Assembly: GCF_020866905.1 (NCBI RefSeq)
Contig: NZ_JAIVCC010000009.1
Span: 1 to 64,000, forward strand
DNA: 64,000 bases
Reading direction: 5' to 3'
DNA from: Salinimicrobium sediminilitoris
GTDB lineage: Bacteria; Bacteroidota; Bacteroidia; Flavobacteriales; Flavobacteriaceae
Numbering within the stretch: the stretch's first letter is position 1; each line of letters starts with the position of its first letter. Below the pieces are notes generated by a model. The model saw only the letters and a list, made by a program, of their open reading frames with translations. It ran no database searches and was not told where the DNA came from. Of this stretch, positions 16,676 to 26,074 are shown piece by piece. Made by a program: the position numbers and the translations under genes.

Positions 16676-19126
16676 TTAAAGTTTGAACCCTATTCTCAAA
16701 TTATAGATCCTTGGGGTAAGATAATTAGGAACTGCATACTGCGTTTTCGTATATACATCCCTCACAAAAGTATTGGTGATTGAATTCTGGGTATCGAAAA
16801 TATTAAAGATCTCGAGACCTATGGAAACTTCTCTAAAGCCTCTTAAAAAATCTTCCCTGGATCTGTCACTTTTGACCAGGTAGAAAAGTCCGAGGTCTGC
16901 CCGTTTGTAATCGGGGAGGCGCGATTGGTAAAGATAAGGATCGGCGTAGGCAGGAGAGCCACCAGGCAAACCGGTGTTGTAAACCAGGTTTAGATACATC
17001 CTGAGATTTTGCATGGTAGGGACATAATCCTGAAATAACAATCCAAATTTTAAGCGTTGATCTGTTGGCCGGGCGATAAAACCTTTGCCATTAATATTCT
17101 CCTCTGTTTTTAAATAACCGAAGCTGAGCCAGCTTTCTGTTCCGGGAACAAACTCTCCGTTGAGCCTAAGATCAAGACCATAAGCGTAGGCTTCAGCATT
17201 ATTCTCGGCAGCATATCGTATCCTAACATTTTCAAGAGTATAGGGATTGACATGGTCCATATCCTTATAGTAGATTTCAGAAGTTAGCTTAAATGGCCTT
17301 TCGAAGGTTTTAAAGCTGAATTCATTTCCCAAGACAAGGTGCAATGCCTGCTGCGCTTCCACTTCAGGATTAAGGCTTCCGGAGTGACTGCGCAGTTCCC
17401 TGTAAAAAGGTGGTTGGTGGTATATTCCCCCGGCCAGGCGAAAGAGCAAATCAGCCTTCCAATCAGGCTTAAAGGCAAACTGCAGTCTGGGGCTTATTAC
17501 GGTCTTAGGTTCAGCAGAATACTCTTCAGAAGAAACTATCCAAGTATGACTTCTTATTCCGGCATTAAACCATAATTCATTATCATTCATATCCCTGCGG
17601 TGGCTCCATTGCAAGTGAGTCTGAAATCGATCTATTTGGGTTTCGTTAAACCCTCTTATTGATATGAAAGGTTCAAGAGGAGCATCAAAAGGTTCGTATG
17701 GCTGATTGTTTTTGAAATTTGGCAGGGGAGGCCGCAGTGCAAATCCGGCAGAATCTATGATCTCGTATTCCCTTATCCTGTCACGAATATCTTCATTAGT
17801 ATATTTAATTCCATAGTTTAAGTTATGGTCTTTAATATTAACATTACCAGTATGTTTAATGTTTAAAATAAGAGCATCCAGTTTATTTCTCGCATGGGTG
17901 AGTTGTTCTCCCACACCTTCAGAAAATTCCACTTTACCAAAGTCTTTTTCCCCTATATTCATATTGACTTCCCCGAGCCGGTACTGCGCAATAATATCAT
18001 AATATTCCTTTTCCCGGGTATGATAAGCGGAAGTCATAAGATGGGCAGTGAAATTTTTATTGATCTTATAGGAGGCTTTGACTGCTCCAAAAAGGGTTTC
18101 GAAAACGTCTTCTTCTCTCCCGGTATAATGTATGATCAGGGCTCGGGGATCCTGGAGAGTTCCAAAGTTTGTTTGCCGTGTTAAAGGTTTAGAACTGTAA
18201 TCATTTAAAGAAGCGTTACCTAAAAAGCTTACTTCAAATCTGGAGCTAAAGCGGTTGATCAAATTTATTTGAGCATCGGCAAAGAGAGGTTCAAAATTGG
18301 TTTCAGTTTCTCTTGCCTTTACCAGAAGGCTGTTGTCGCGATACCTTATCCCTGCAAGAACACTGAATTTTTCATTTTTTGAGACTCCTTCCGCGGCCAA
18401 ACTTACTCCAAGTAAGCTGGCATCCAGGGAGGCTTTAAAATCCACGGGGCGACGATATGAAATATCCAGGACCGAAGAAAGCTTATCGCCATATTTGGCC
18501 TGGAAACCTCCTGCCGAGAAATGTACATTGCGAATTAGATCGGGATTGACAAAGCTTAAACCTTCCTGTTGCCCCGAACGGATAAGGAAAGGCCGGTAAA
18601 CCTCTATTCCATTAACATACACCAGGTTCTCGTCGTAATTTCCTCCCCGCACCGAATACTGGGTGCTGAGTTCATTGTTGGAGCTTACTCCGGGAAGGGT
18701 TTTGAGCAGGTTTTCCACTCCGGCATTTGCCCCGGGAAGGCTGCGAATGGTTTCGGGATCAATAGTGGTGATTCCGGAGAACTCTTCTCTTCTTTCCCTA
18801 AGGACTACTTCCCCAATTTGTTCAACCCGGCTGCTTAAAACCGGATTAAATTCCAGGATTTCTCCTGCTCTTAAAAAGGTCTTGAAAATGACATTTTTGA
18901 AACCAATATGTGCAACCGTTAGCTCGATTTCCCGGTTTGCGGGAAGCTCTAATTGGTAGAAGCCGTTATTGTTACTCGCTACACCGTTGGTTTTCCAGGA
19001 GATTGTTGCACCGGAGACAGGCTGTAGGTTTTCATCGAGAATAATTCCCTGTATAACTGCGGTTTGTGACCATAAGCTGAATGAGAAAAGCAGGCAGCAC
19101 AGTACAAAAGGAATAAGTTTTCTCAA
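16676..19126 (-). CDS. TonB-dependent receptor with CarboxypepD-like N-domain
   Basis: Outer-membrane active transporter. Signal peptide 1-21 (SLWSQ), a carboxypeptidase-regulatory-like domain (about 25-105; VIQGIILDENLQPVSGATI), a plug (about 115-230, with SIRSLPGANAGVENLLKT-type and YSVRGGNYDENLVYVNGIE motifs), then a 22-strand barrel ending NLRIGFKL. The 816-aa length is normal. No SusD partner is adjacent, so it is probably not a glycan SusCD pair; substrate unknown. The start lies 8 bp behind the M23 peptidase gene on the same strand, suggesting an operon. Confidence 0.92.
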   Translation of the reverse strand: MRKLIPFVLCCLLFSFSLWSQTAVIQGIILDENLQPVSGATISWKTNGVASNNNGFYQLELPANREIELTVAHIGFKNVIFKTFLRAGEILEFNPVLSSRVEQIGEVVLRERREEFSGITTIDPETIRSLPGANAGVENLLKTLPGVSSNNELSTQYSVRGGNYDENLVYVNGIEVYRPFLIRSGQQEGLSFVNPDLIRNVHFSAGGFQAKYGDKLSSVLDISYRRPVDFKASLDASLLGVSLAAEGVSKNEKFSVLAGIRYRDNSLLVKARETETNFEPLFADAQINLINRFSSRFEVSFLGNASLNDYSSKPLTRQTNFGTLQDPRALIIHYTGREEDVFETLFGAVKASYKINKNFTAHLMTSAYHTREKEYYDIIAQYRLGEVNMNIGEKDFGKVEFSEGVGEQLTHARNKLDALILNIKHTGNVNIKDHNLNYGIKYTNEDIRDRIREYEIIDSAGFALRPPLPNFKNNQPYEPFDAPLEPFISIRGFNETQIDRFQTHLQWSHRRDMNDNELWFNAGIRSHTWIVSSEEYSAEPKTVISPRLQFAFKPDWKADLLFRLAGGIYHQPPFYRELRSHSGSLNPEVEAQQALHLVLGNEFSFKTFERPFKLTSEIYYKDMDHVNPYTLENVRIRYAAENNAEAYAYGLDLRLNGEFVPGTESWLSFGYLKTEENINGKGFIARPTDQRLKFGLLFQDYVPTMQNLRMYLNLVYNTGLPGGSPAYADPYLYQSRLPDYKRADLGLFYLVKSDRSREDFLRGFREVSIGLEIFNIFDTQNSITNTFVRDVYTKTQYAVPNYLTPRIYNLRIGFKL

Positions 19127-19134
19127 CCGAAGAT

Positions 19135-20826
19135 CTATTTTCTAAAGAAGGTACTTTCAAATATAGTGGTATTTCCTACATTATCAATTACTTCGATCCT
19201 CAATTGGTTTTCGGTTTCGGTTATGACATTGTCCGAGAAATCGTGAGTGAGCAGGTTTCGCTTGTATTCATATTCCATAAGAATGAATTTCCCATTCACT
19301 GTAGCCCTATAGCTGCTAATGCCCGAAAGGTCATCGGATATTTTCACCTTCAGATCTTTGTTCCCCGAGATCCACTGGCCGTCCTTAAAATTGATCGGTA
19401 CAACCTTGGGAGCCTGGGTATCCCGTGCCAGGGTATAGGTGCCAAAACTTCGGGTCCTGGTTGTAAATCTCTCCCCGTCTTTTGTAGTGGTGGAATAACT
19501 GGGGTTTCCCCATTTGTTGAGTTGTGCAATAAACATTTGTTCCCGGTCTTCGGGTCTATATTTACTCACATCAAAACCAATGCTTATGTTGGTGTGAAGG
19601 GGGATCACATCCTCGTGCAGGTTAACCTTTTCATCTTCAAAAGAAATATCAAGATAAGCGTCCTGGTAAAGGCTATTTTTGGGTATGTATACATCAATGC
19701 CGTTATTTTCAAACTGTGCCCCGGTATTTGCCGGCACAAAGAATTCGGTAATGTTTGATGGATCTTCTATAATATCGTTCCTGTGTTTGCCTTCAATAGG
19801 GATATTTACAATTCGCTCATTTCCTGCAAAGTCCCTCACCTTAATGGTATAATTATAAGAAAGGCTGTCTTTGACATTCAAAAACCCCTGATTATTTACT
19901 TCCCTATAGATGCTTAGGGGGTTCGAAGGTTCAACAAACAGCTTCTGGATTCGGCTGTTGTTCTGGATGTAGTAACCATAATCAATCAACTGGTTGAGGT
20001 GACGGGTTTCGCTAAAAGAAAACCTTTCAAAATTTGCCTGAAAAAGAGTTTCTCCGTTTGCCCCGGTTTCTATCCGGTAAACCCCGTTGCGGTTTGGAGC
20101 TGCATTAAGTTGATCTACGGTATTGATCCCGAAGCCAATTTCGCCACAAGCCTCGATTGCCTCTGCCTTAAATGACCCATCCTGCTGCGGAATTAATCTT
20201 AGTTTCTGTCTTTGGGCAGAACCATTTACATGAGCATTTTCTCCTTTTGGATACGCATAAACCCCCGAAACGATTGGCGCTCGTGTGTCTTCTATCTCGA
20301 TTCCAAACAAAAAGGGATTCATTGGTCGTTGCTCTCCATCTCTTATCTCGAAATGCAGGTGAGGGCCGCCGCTTCCGCCTGTATTTCCACTACTTGCAAC
20401 CAATTCCCCTCTTTCTACAGGTAATTCTGAAGCACCTGGATAAACTTCAACTTCATAACTCTCATTTTGATACTGCAGCTTTTTGATATAAGCTTCTATT
20501 TCTGGAGAAAAGTTCTTCAGGTGGGCATATACTGTGGTATAGCCGTTGGGGTGCTGGATGTAAAGCGCTTTCCCATATCCATAATGAGCAACGTTAATTC
20601 GGCTCACATAGCCTTCTGCAGAAGCATAAACCGGGAGCCCTTCCCGTTGCTGGGTTTTGATATCCAGCCCGCTGTGAAAATGGTTGGAACGCAATTCCCC
20701 AAAGGTTCCCGATAACGCCAACGGCACCTGTAAGGGATCGTCGAAATAATCTGTGGGTACCATGGGAGCCTGGGCGGTTACGGTTAAGCTGAATAAAAAT
20801 AGGAGAGGGGCAATGAACCTTGTCAT
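19135..20826 (-). CDS. M23-family metallopeptidase (LytM-like)
   Basis: Secreted or periplasmic peptidase acting on peptidoglycan cross-links. Signal peptide 1-18; zinc ligands in HFHSGLDIK (about residues 50-58, H-x3-D) and in the GPHLHFEIRDG block (about 155-165), so the active site is intact. After about residue 200 come beta-sandwich repeats (FVPANTGAQFEN, RDTQAPKV) typical of Bacteroidota M23 proteins. Upstream of and probably co-transcribed with the TonB receptor. Confidence 0.93.
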   Translation of the reverse strand: MTRFIAPLLFLFSLTVTAQAPMVPTDYFDDPLQVPLALSGTFGELRSNHFHSGLDIKTQQREGLPVYASAEGYVSRINVAHYGYGKALYIQHPNGYTTVYAHLKNFSPEIEAYIKKLQYQNESYEVEVYPGASELPVERGELVASSGNTGGSGGPHLHFEIRDGEQRPMNPFLFGIEIEDTRAPIVSGVYAYPKGENAHVNGSAQRQKLRLIPQQDGSFKAEAIEACGEIGFGINTVDQLNAAPNRNGVYRIETGANGETLFQANFERFSFSETRHLNQLIDYGYYIQNNSRIQKLFVEPSNPLSIYREVNNQGFLNVKDSLSYNYTIKVRDFAGNERIVNIPIEGKHRNDIIEDPSNITEFFVPANTGAQFENNGIDVYIPKNSLYQDAYLDISFEDEKVNLHEDVIPLHTNISIGFDVSKYRPEDREQMFIAQLNKWGNPSYSTTTKDGERFTTRTRSFGTYTLARDTQAPKVVPINFKDGQWISGNKDLKVKISDDLSGISSYRATVNGKFILMEYEYKRNLLTHDFSDNVITETENQLRIEVIDNVGNTTIFESTFFRK

Positions 20827-20952
20827 GTAGATTTAAATTTTTACTTTTTAATAGCGGGTTAAAGATACCAAACCAGCGTCAAAAATTAAACCCTTATTTT
20901 TGAGGAGGTTAAAATTATTTTAAAAGCTGAATCTAAAATAGAGTTCAAAATA

Positions 20953-20983
20953 TTGGGATATATCGGCAGGTATATTAACTTTG
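20953..20983 (+). promoter_or_regulatory. Promoter of the coiled-coil/zapA operon
   Basis: A -33 TTG (20953-20955), a 20-base spacer and TAACTTTG (20976-20983) match the Bacteroidota sigma-ABfr promoter layout, 27 bases before the ATG at 21011. Confidence 0.7.
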
Positions 20984-21010
20984 TGAGGGTAAGCAGCAGG
21001 TTTAGCTTTG

Positions 21011-21301
21011 ATGAGTGATTTAACAGAAATAGTTGACAATCTTGAAGGTAAGATTGAGAAGTTGCTTCAGAATTATAAAAAACTGGAGCAGAGACAACAA
21101 AACCTTCAGGAGGAATTAACTACTCTTAGGTCCGAAAAACAGGAATTACAGGAAAGCCTGGAAGCCTCTAATAATCGGGTCCAAACGCTCAAAGCCGCCA
21201 ATGCGTTGCTTGGCAGTAATGATTATAAAAAAGAAACCAAGCTTAAAATAAATAGCTTGATCAGGGAAATTGATCAATGTATTGTTCACCTCTCTGAATA
21301 G
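21011..21301 (+). CDS. Small coiled-coil protein upstream of ZapA
   Basis: A 96-aa protein almost wholly coiled coil (residues ~8-70, heptads LEGKIEKLLQNYKKLEQRQQ), ending in LIREIDQCIVHLSE. It sits directly upstream of zapA with a 13-bp gap, and coiled-coil partners of this position are usual in Bacteroidota, so a role in division (ZapB-like) is plausible but not shown by similarity I can confirm. ATG 21011 preferred over TTG 21008. Confidence 0.75.
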   Translation: MSDLTEIVDNLEGKIEKLLQNYKKLEQRQQNLQEELTTLRSEKQELQESLEASNNRVQTLKAANALLGSNDYKKETKLKINSLIREIDQCIVHLSE

Positions 21302-21314
21302 AAGAATAAAAAAA

Positions 21315-21605
21315 ATGTCAAACCAGCTTAAAATAAAGATATCAATTGCAGACAGGGTTTATCCCATGACCATTCTTCCTGAACAGGAAGAGGGTTTACG
21401 TAAGGCTGCCAAAAAGATTGAATTTATGATTAAGCAATTTGAGCAAAGTTATGCCGTTAGGGATAAGCAGGATGTACTGGCAATGTGTGCTTTACAATTT
21501 GCTGCCCAAACTGAGCAAAAATCAATTGACACCAGCAGCGATGTAGTCTTAGCTGAAGATAAATTGAAAGCGCTTAATGATTTGCTCGACAAGCATTTGG
21601 TTTAA
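21315..21605 (+). CDS. zapA: Cell division protein ZapA
   Basis: Stabilises FtsZ filaments at the division site. The N-terminal half has the ZapA fold (LKIKISIADRVYPMTILPEQEEGLRKAAKKI), followed by the long C-terminal helix (DVLAMCALQFAAQTE ...). The 96-aa length is normal. An upstream in-frame Met at 21270 lies inside the previous gene; ATG 21315 gives the standard family N-terminus. A 6S-like RNA lies immediately downstream, as ssrS follows zapA in E. coli. Confidence 0.9.
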   Translation: MSNQLKIKISIADRVYPMTILPEQEEGLRKAAKKIEFMIKQFEQSYAVRDKQDVLAMCALQFAAQTEQKSIDTSSDVVLAEDKLKALNDLLDKHLV

Positions 21606-21636
21606 CTGTTCTTTGAATTATAATATAAAGGTTACT

Positions 21637-21805
21637 GCCTGTATTAGTTAATTTATTTTGATAAACTCAACACCAATTCTTTAAAAAGGGTGAGTTTAAG
21701 TTGTAAAAGCAAGCCGCCTTTGAGCGGATCCTTGATCAGCTTGTTAGCCCTAAACGTGATTTAAAGAGTTTATACAAATCGACAACTAGTACAGGCTTTT
21801 TTTTT
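21637..21805 (+). ncRNA. ssrS: Putative 6S RNA (6S-Flavo type)
   Basis: A non-coding stretch between zapA and rny with the shape of a 6S RNA: a long-range closing stem, GCCTGTATTAGTT (21637-21649) with AACTAGTACAGGC (21784-21796, one non-Watson-Crick position), then nine Ts (21797-21805) as terminator. Inside, TAAACTCA (21662-21669) pairs with TGAGTTTA (21691-21698), and CAAGC/GCTTG (21710-21714/21739-21743) encloses CCGC/GCGG. 6S RNA mimics an open promoter and sequesters RNA polymerase. The location downstream of zapA is the known place of ssrS in Proteobacteria, and a 6S-Flavo class has been described in Bacteroidota; I could not run a covariance search. Ends are approximate. Confidence 0.72.
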
Positions 21806-21821
21806 ACATAAAAACTAACTA

Positions 21822-23393
21822 ATGGATACACTAGCTATAGCGATTATTATTATTTCACTTGTCCTTGGACTTGCAATTGGTTTTGGGATAGCAAAATATC
21901 TCGAAAAGAAAAATGCATCCAGGATCATTCAAAGAGCAAAGAAGTCGGCCTCGGGAATTTTAAAAGAGGCTAAACAGGAAGCCGAAGGAATTAAAAAAGA
22001 CAAGATCCTGCAGGCTAAAGAAAAATTTATTGAACTTAAGTCTGAACATGAAAAAGTGATCCTTTCCCGCGATAAGAAGATCGCAGATGCCGAGAAGAGG
22101 GTAAGGGATAAAGAATCTCAGGTTTCCAGCGAACTTGCAAAAAATAAAAACCTGAATAAGGATCTCGAAGAAAAGATCGCAGATTATAATCACAGCAGTG
22201 AAGTTCTAGAAAAGAAACAGGAAGATGTTGATAAACTTCACAACAGCAAAGTTCAGCAGCTTGAAGTGATCTCCGGTCTCTCTGCCGAAGATGCGAAAGC
22301 ACAACTTATTGAATCATTAAAAGATACTGCCAAGGCCGATGCCATGGCACTGGTGCAGGATACCATTGAAGAGGCCAAACTAACAGCCCAGCAGGAAGCT
22401 AAAAAGATCATCGTAAATACCATACAACGCATAGGAACCGAAGAAGCTATAGATAACTGCGTTTCGGTTTTCAACCTGGAGAGTGACGATGTAAAAGGGC
22501 GAATTATTGGTAGGGAAGGAAGAAACATTCGTGCCATTGAAGCTGCCACCGGAGTAGAGATCATCGTAGATGATACTCCTGAAGCTATTATTCTATCATG
22601 TTTTGATTCAGTAAGAAGAGAGGTAGCACGTCTATCTCTTCATAAACTGGTAACTGACGGAAGGATCCACCCTGCACGTATTGAGGAGGTAGTAAAGAAA
22701 ACTACTAAACAAATCGAAGAAGAGATCATTGAAGTTGGAAAACGTACAGTAATTGATCTTGGGATCCATGGATTACATCCCGAATTGATCCGGATCGTAG
22801 GTCGAATGAAATACCGTTCCTCTTATGGGCAAAACCTTCTGCAACACTCAAGAGAAGTTGCCAAGCTTTGTGGCGTAATGGCTGCCGAGTTAGGACTGAA
22901 TGCTAAACTAGCTAAAAGAGCCGGGTTATTGCATGATATCGGAAAAGTGCCGGATTCTGAGACTGAAGTTCCTCACGCAATCCTGGGAATGCAATGGGCC
23001 GAGAAGTTCGGTGAAAAACCTGAAGTTTGTAATGCCATTGGAGCTCACCATGACGAGATAGAAATGACTTCTTTACTTTCTCCTATTGTACAGGTTTGTG
23101 ACGCCATTAGTGGTGCAAGGCCGGGTGCAAGAAGACAGGTTCTTGATTCTTACATTCAACGATTAAAAGATCTGGAAGACATCGCCTTTGGATTTGGAGG
23201 TGTGAAAAAAGCATACGCTATCCAGGCAGGTAGAGAATTAAGGGTGATCGTGGAAAGTGAAAAAGTGAGCGATGAAAAAGCAGCAAATCTTTCCTTTGAA
23301 ATCTCTCAAAAGATACAGACAGATATGACCTATCCGGGGCAAGTGAAGATCACGGTGATAAGGGAAACACGAGCGGTAAACATCGCCAAGTAA
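21822..23393 (+). CDS. rny: Ribonuclease Y
   Basis: Membrane-anchored endoribonuclease starting mRNA decay. N-terminal membrane helix (residues ~4-25), long coiled coil (~30-190), KH domain ([20 protein letters not shown], about residue 226 on) and an HD domain with [11 protein letters not shown] and the metal-binding [10 protein letters not shown] (about 367-376). The 523-aa length is typical. A strong terminator follows at 23415. Confidence 0.95.
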   Translation: MDTLAIAIIIISLVLGLAIGFGIAKYLEKKNASRIIQRAKKSASGILKEAKQEAEGIKKDKILQAKEKFIELKSEHEKVILSRDKKIADAEKRVRDKESQVSSELAKNKNLNKDLEEKIADYNHSSEVLEKKQEDVDKLHNSKVQQLEVISGLSAEDAKAQLIESLKDTAKADAMALVQDTIEEAKLTAQQEAKKIIVNTIQRIGTEEAIDNCVSVFNLESDDVKGRIIGREGRNIRAIEAATGVEIIVDDTPEAIILSCFDSVRREVARLSLHKLVTDGRIHPARIEEVVKKTTKQIEEEIIEVGKRTVIDLGIHGLHPELIRIVGRMKYRSSYGQNLLQHSREVAKLCGVMAAELGLNAKLAKRAGLLHDIGKVPDSETEVPHAILGMQWAEKFGEKPEVCNAIGAHHDEIEMTSLLSPIVQVCDAISGARPGARRQVLDSYIQRLKDLEDIAFGFGGVKKAYAIQAGRELRVIVESEKVSDEKAANLSFEISQKIQTDMTYPGQVKITVIRETRAVNIAK

Positions 23394-23414
23394 TTGAGAA
23401 CATAAAAAGATTAG

Positions 23415-23446
23415 CTCCCGTTTCTCAAAAGAAACGGGAGTTTTTT
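23415..23446 (+). terminator. Terminator of rny
   Basis: CTCCCGTTTCT pairs perfectly with AGAAACGGGAG around a short A-rich loop and is followed by TTTTTT (23441-23446). Confidence 0.92.
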
Positions 23447-23493
23447 ATTTGGACCAATTAGTTTTCGTAAATTAATACTACGAACCGTCTACC

Positions 23494-23922
23494 ATGCGAA
23501 AAAAAAATGTTCTGAGATTCCTCTTTCTGGCAGTACTGCTTTACCCCATTTTTAGCCTGTTTAAAGTCGTTGGAGATCTCAATGGTGCTGAGCTTCAGGA
23601 AGCGCTTGATTCGCTATTACACTACCAAATAAGTATCTGGGTGAGCTGGCTTGTACTGGTTTCGGCTTCTGTTTATTTCAAGTGGACTAGGCAGAAGAAC
23701 TTCTTTTTCTTTTTCACCTATGCCTTTCTGGTCGTAGCTTTTGCCTTTCTTGGATATATGAGCCAGGAGTTGGTGATAGAATATGATTTACCCAATAAAT
23801 TTAGGGATAATTACTCTTTTGGGGTGTTACAGGCATTGCAGCATATAATTTCTTCAGTAGTGCTAACCGCTTTTCTTCAGGCAGCAGTATGGTGGTTTAC
23901 CCGCAGGTGGCACAGAAGGTAG
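23494..23922 (+). CDS. Four-helix membrane protein, unknown
   Basis: A 142-aa protein with about four hydrophobic segments (residues ~5-25, 45-65, 70-92, 113-135), basic at both ends (MRKK ... RRWHRR). No motif that I recognise. It lies alone between the rny terminator and the convergent pncA gene. Confidence 0.7.
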   Translation: MRKKNVLRFLFLAVLLYPIFSLFKVVGDLNGAELQEALDSLLHYQISIWVSWLVLVSASVYFKWTRQKNFFFFFTYAFLVVAFAFLGYMSQELVIEYDLPNKFRDNYSFGVLQALQHIISSVVLTAFLQAAVWWFTRRWHRR

Positions 23923-24027
23923 TAAGGCAGTAATGGGTTATTGGTTATAATTTAGCCCGAGAGAGACTTCCTGGTTTGACTAATCTACTCGTGTGTTGTT
24001 TTGATAAGGTTTTAAAAATGCCTTTTT

Positions 24028-24633
24028 TTAAAGGTCCTTGGAATTAATAATTTTTCCGCCTTTCTTAATGATGTCCTTTCGAATGCTCTCGAATTCCTTC
24101 GGGAGAAGGGGAACGGCTGCGTCTTCAATCAAAGTGGCATTAAAACCTTCCTTAAGGGCATCCAGGAGGGAGAAATAGACACATATATCTGCAGCAAGGC
24201 CACAGAAGTAAAGATCGCTCGCCCCTTTTTGTTCAAGGTAACCGCTAAGGCCTGTGCTTTTCTTGTACCCATTGTCATATAATCCACTATAGCTATCTAT
24301 TTCGGGATCCATTCCCTTTCTAAAAATGGCTTCTACAGGCTTTGTTTCCAGGGCGGGATGAAAATCTGCTCCCTTTGTTCCCTGCACACAATGCGGGGGC
24401 CAGAGTTTCTGTTCCAGGCCGTTAAGTTCTATGACTTCAAATACATTTTTCCCGGAGTGGTTTACCGCAAAACTTTTGTGATTCGCCGGGTGCCAGTCCT
24501 GGGTTGCCACAACTAGCTCAAAATGGGGTAGTATCTCATTGATTACGGGAATGATCCTGTCTCCGCCTTTCACTTCGAGCGCACCTCCCGGCATAAAATC
24601 TATTTGTGCATCAACAATGATTAACGTTTTCAT
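24028..24633 (-). CDS. pncA: Nicotinamidase (PncA)
   Basis: Hydrolyses nicotinamide to nicotinate for NAD salvage. Isochorismatase-like fold: VDAQIDFMPGG (catalytic Asp at residue 8), metal-binding DWHPANHKSF (about 51-60), a Lys in FRKGMD, and the catalytic Cys in FCGLAADICV (about 145-154; many homologues have T-D where A-D is here). The start overlaps the pncB stop (ATGA), so PncB and PncA, consecutive enzymes of the pathway, are co-translated. Confidence 0.94.
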   Translation of the reverse strand: MKTLIIVDAQIDFMPGGALEVKGGDRIIPVINEILPHFELVVATQDWHPANHKSFAVNHSGKNVFEVIELNGLEQKLWPPHCVQGTKGADFHPALETKPVEAIFRKGMDPEIDSYSGLYDNGYKKSTGLSGYLEQKGASDLYFCGLAADICVYFSLLDALKEGFNATLIEDAAVPLLPKEFESIRKDIIKKGGKIINSKDL

Positions 24634-26042
24634 GATCTTTTATTTTTATGTTCCTCAATTAAATCATTTCGTTCATCTCTGAGTTTTTCACTAATTCCCA
24701 CTTTATAGATATGGGGGTTATTGAACCTGTGATATTCGGGCGGAAGTTTTGCCAGTCTTTCTTTGCTGAAATCTTTAATTTCCTGAATGCTTCTCTTCTT
24801 ATTGGATCTTTTTTGATCTTCCATTACCAGGCTTAGAAGTTCCTCTTTTTGTACATCTCCAATAAACCTGAATTTTAAAGGATCAAAAGGATGGTACATC
24901 ATCTCCGGATTTTTCTCGCCTGCTATGCACACCACATCCCCTCCGAGGAAGTTTCCGGAGTCATCGAGCAGGCGGAGCACCTGCTTTCGGTGTGGCAAGG
25001 TCACTTTTGAAATGGTTTCCGAAAGTTTTATTCTGGGTTTATCTTTGAAAAATGACAATTTATAGACCCCGTCCAGCGCGGCATCAGGTTTTCCTGTCAC
25101 CAGGCTGGTTCCCACGCCAAAAATGTCAATAGGAGCTTCCTGGTCCAGTAAGCTTTTGATCACATGTTCGTCCAGTTGATTGGAAGCAGAAATTTTCACG
25201 TAATCGAGTCCTGCTTTGTCCAGCATTTCTCTTGATTTCCGGGCCAGGTAAGCGAGGTCACCGCTGTCAAGACGGATTCCCTTTAGTTTATGGCCGCGGC
25301 TTTCCATTTCCTTGCCCACCTGGATGGCGTTGGGAAGTCCACTTTTTAAGGTGTCATAGGTGTCGACAAGTAAAATGGTGTTTTTGGGATGGGTTTCTGC
25401 AAAATCTCTGAAGGCATCCAGTTCATGTTCATAGCTTTGAATAAAGGAATGGGCCATGGTCCCTGAAACCGGGAAATTAAAATCCCTACCTGCCCGGGTA
25501 TTACTCGTAGCTTCAAATCCTCCAATTACAGCTGCCCTGCTGGCATGATAGCCACCAAACCCCTGTGCCCTTCTAAGGCCAAAATCAATTAAGGTTCTGC
25601 CTTTTGCCTGGATGGCCATTCTCGATGCTTTTGTGGCAATGAGAGTTTGAAAGTTTAGAATATTCAGCAGTAGAGTTTCTATGATCTGTGCTTCAATGAT
25701 ATTTGCTTCCACCTTAAGCACCGGTGCTCCCGGAAAAACCACGTCTCCTTCCCTCATGCTGTAGATCTTTCCGCGAAAGCGGAAATCCTTCAGGTAATCC
25801 AGGTAATCTTTGGAAAAATCCTGGGTACTTAAGTATTCGAGATCCTTATCTGAAAATTTAAAATTTTCCAGTAGATCCAGTAGGGTTTCAAGACCTGCAA
25901 ATATTGCAAAACCACCATTAAACGGTAGTTTCCTGAAGAAGTAGTCAAAAACTGCAGTCTTTTCAGCTTCACCTTTACTAAAATACACCTGTCCCATGGT
26001 GAGCTGATACTGGTCTGTGTAAGTACCGCTAATATCTATCAT
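24630..26042 (-). CDS. pncB: Nicotinate phosphoribosyltransferase (PncB)
   Basis: Makes nicotinate mononucleotide from nicotinate and PRPP with ATP. The family N-terminus DQYQLTMGQVYF, the region FGLRRAQGFGGYHASRAA, and RLDSGDLAYLARKSR (PRPP-binding) are all present; 470 aa is normal for the Bacteroidota type. It is the first gene of the pncB-pncA operon, supplying the step after PncA. Confidence 0.95.
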   Translation of the reverse strand: MIDISGTYTDQYQLTMGQVYFSKGEAEKTAVFDYFFRKLPFNGGFAIFAGLETLLDLLENFKFSDKDLEYLSTQDFSKDYLDYLKDFRFRGKIYSMREGDVVFPGAPVLKVEANIIEAQIIETLLLNILNFQTLIATKASRMAIQAKGRTLIDFGLRRAQGFGGYHASRAAVIGGFEATSNTRAGRDFNFPVSGTMAHSFIQSYEHELDAFRDFAETHPKNTILLVDTYDTLKSGLPNAIQVGKEMESRGHKLKGIRLDSGDLAYLARKSREMLDKAGLDYVKISASNQLDEHVIKSLLDQEAPIDIFGVGTSLVTGKPDAALDGVYKLSFFKDKPRIKLSETISKVTLPHRKQVLRLLDDSGNFLGGDVVCIAGEKNPEMMYHPFDPLKFRFIGDVQKEELLSLVMEDQKRSNKKRSIQEIKDFSKERLAKLPPEYHRFNNPHIYKVGISEKLRDERNDLIEEHKNKRS

Positions 26043-26074
26043 TCTACCGTTCTTTGTTTTTATGTGTATGCTTT

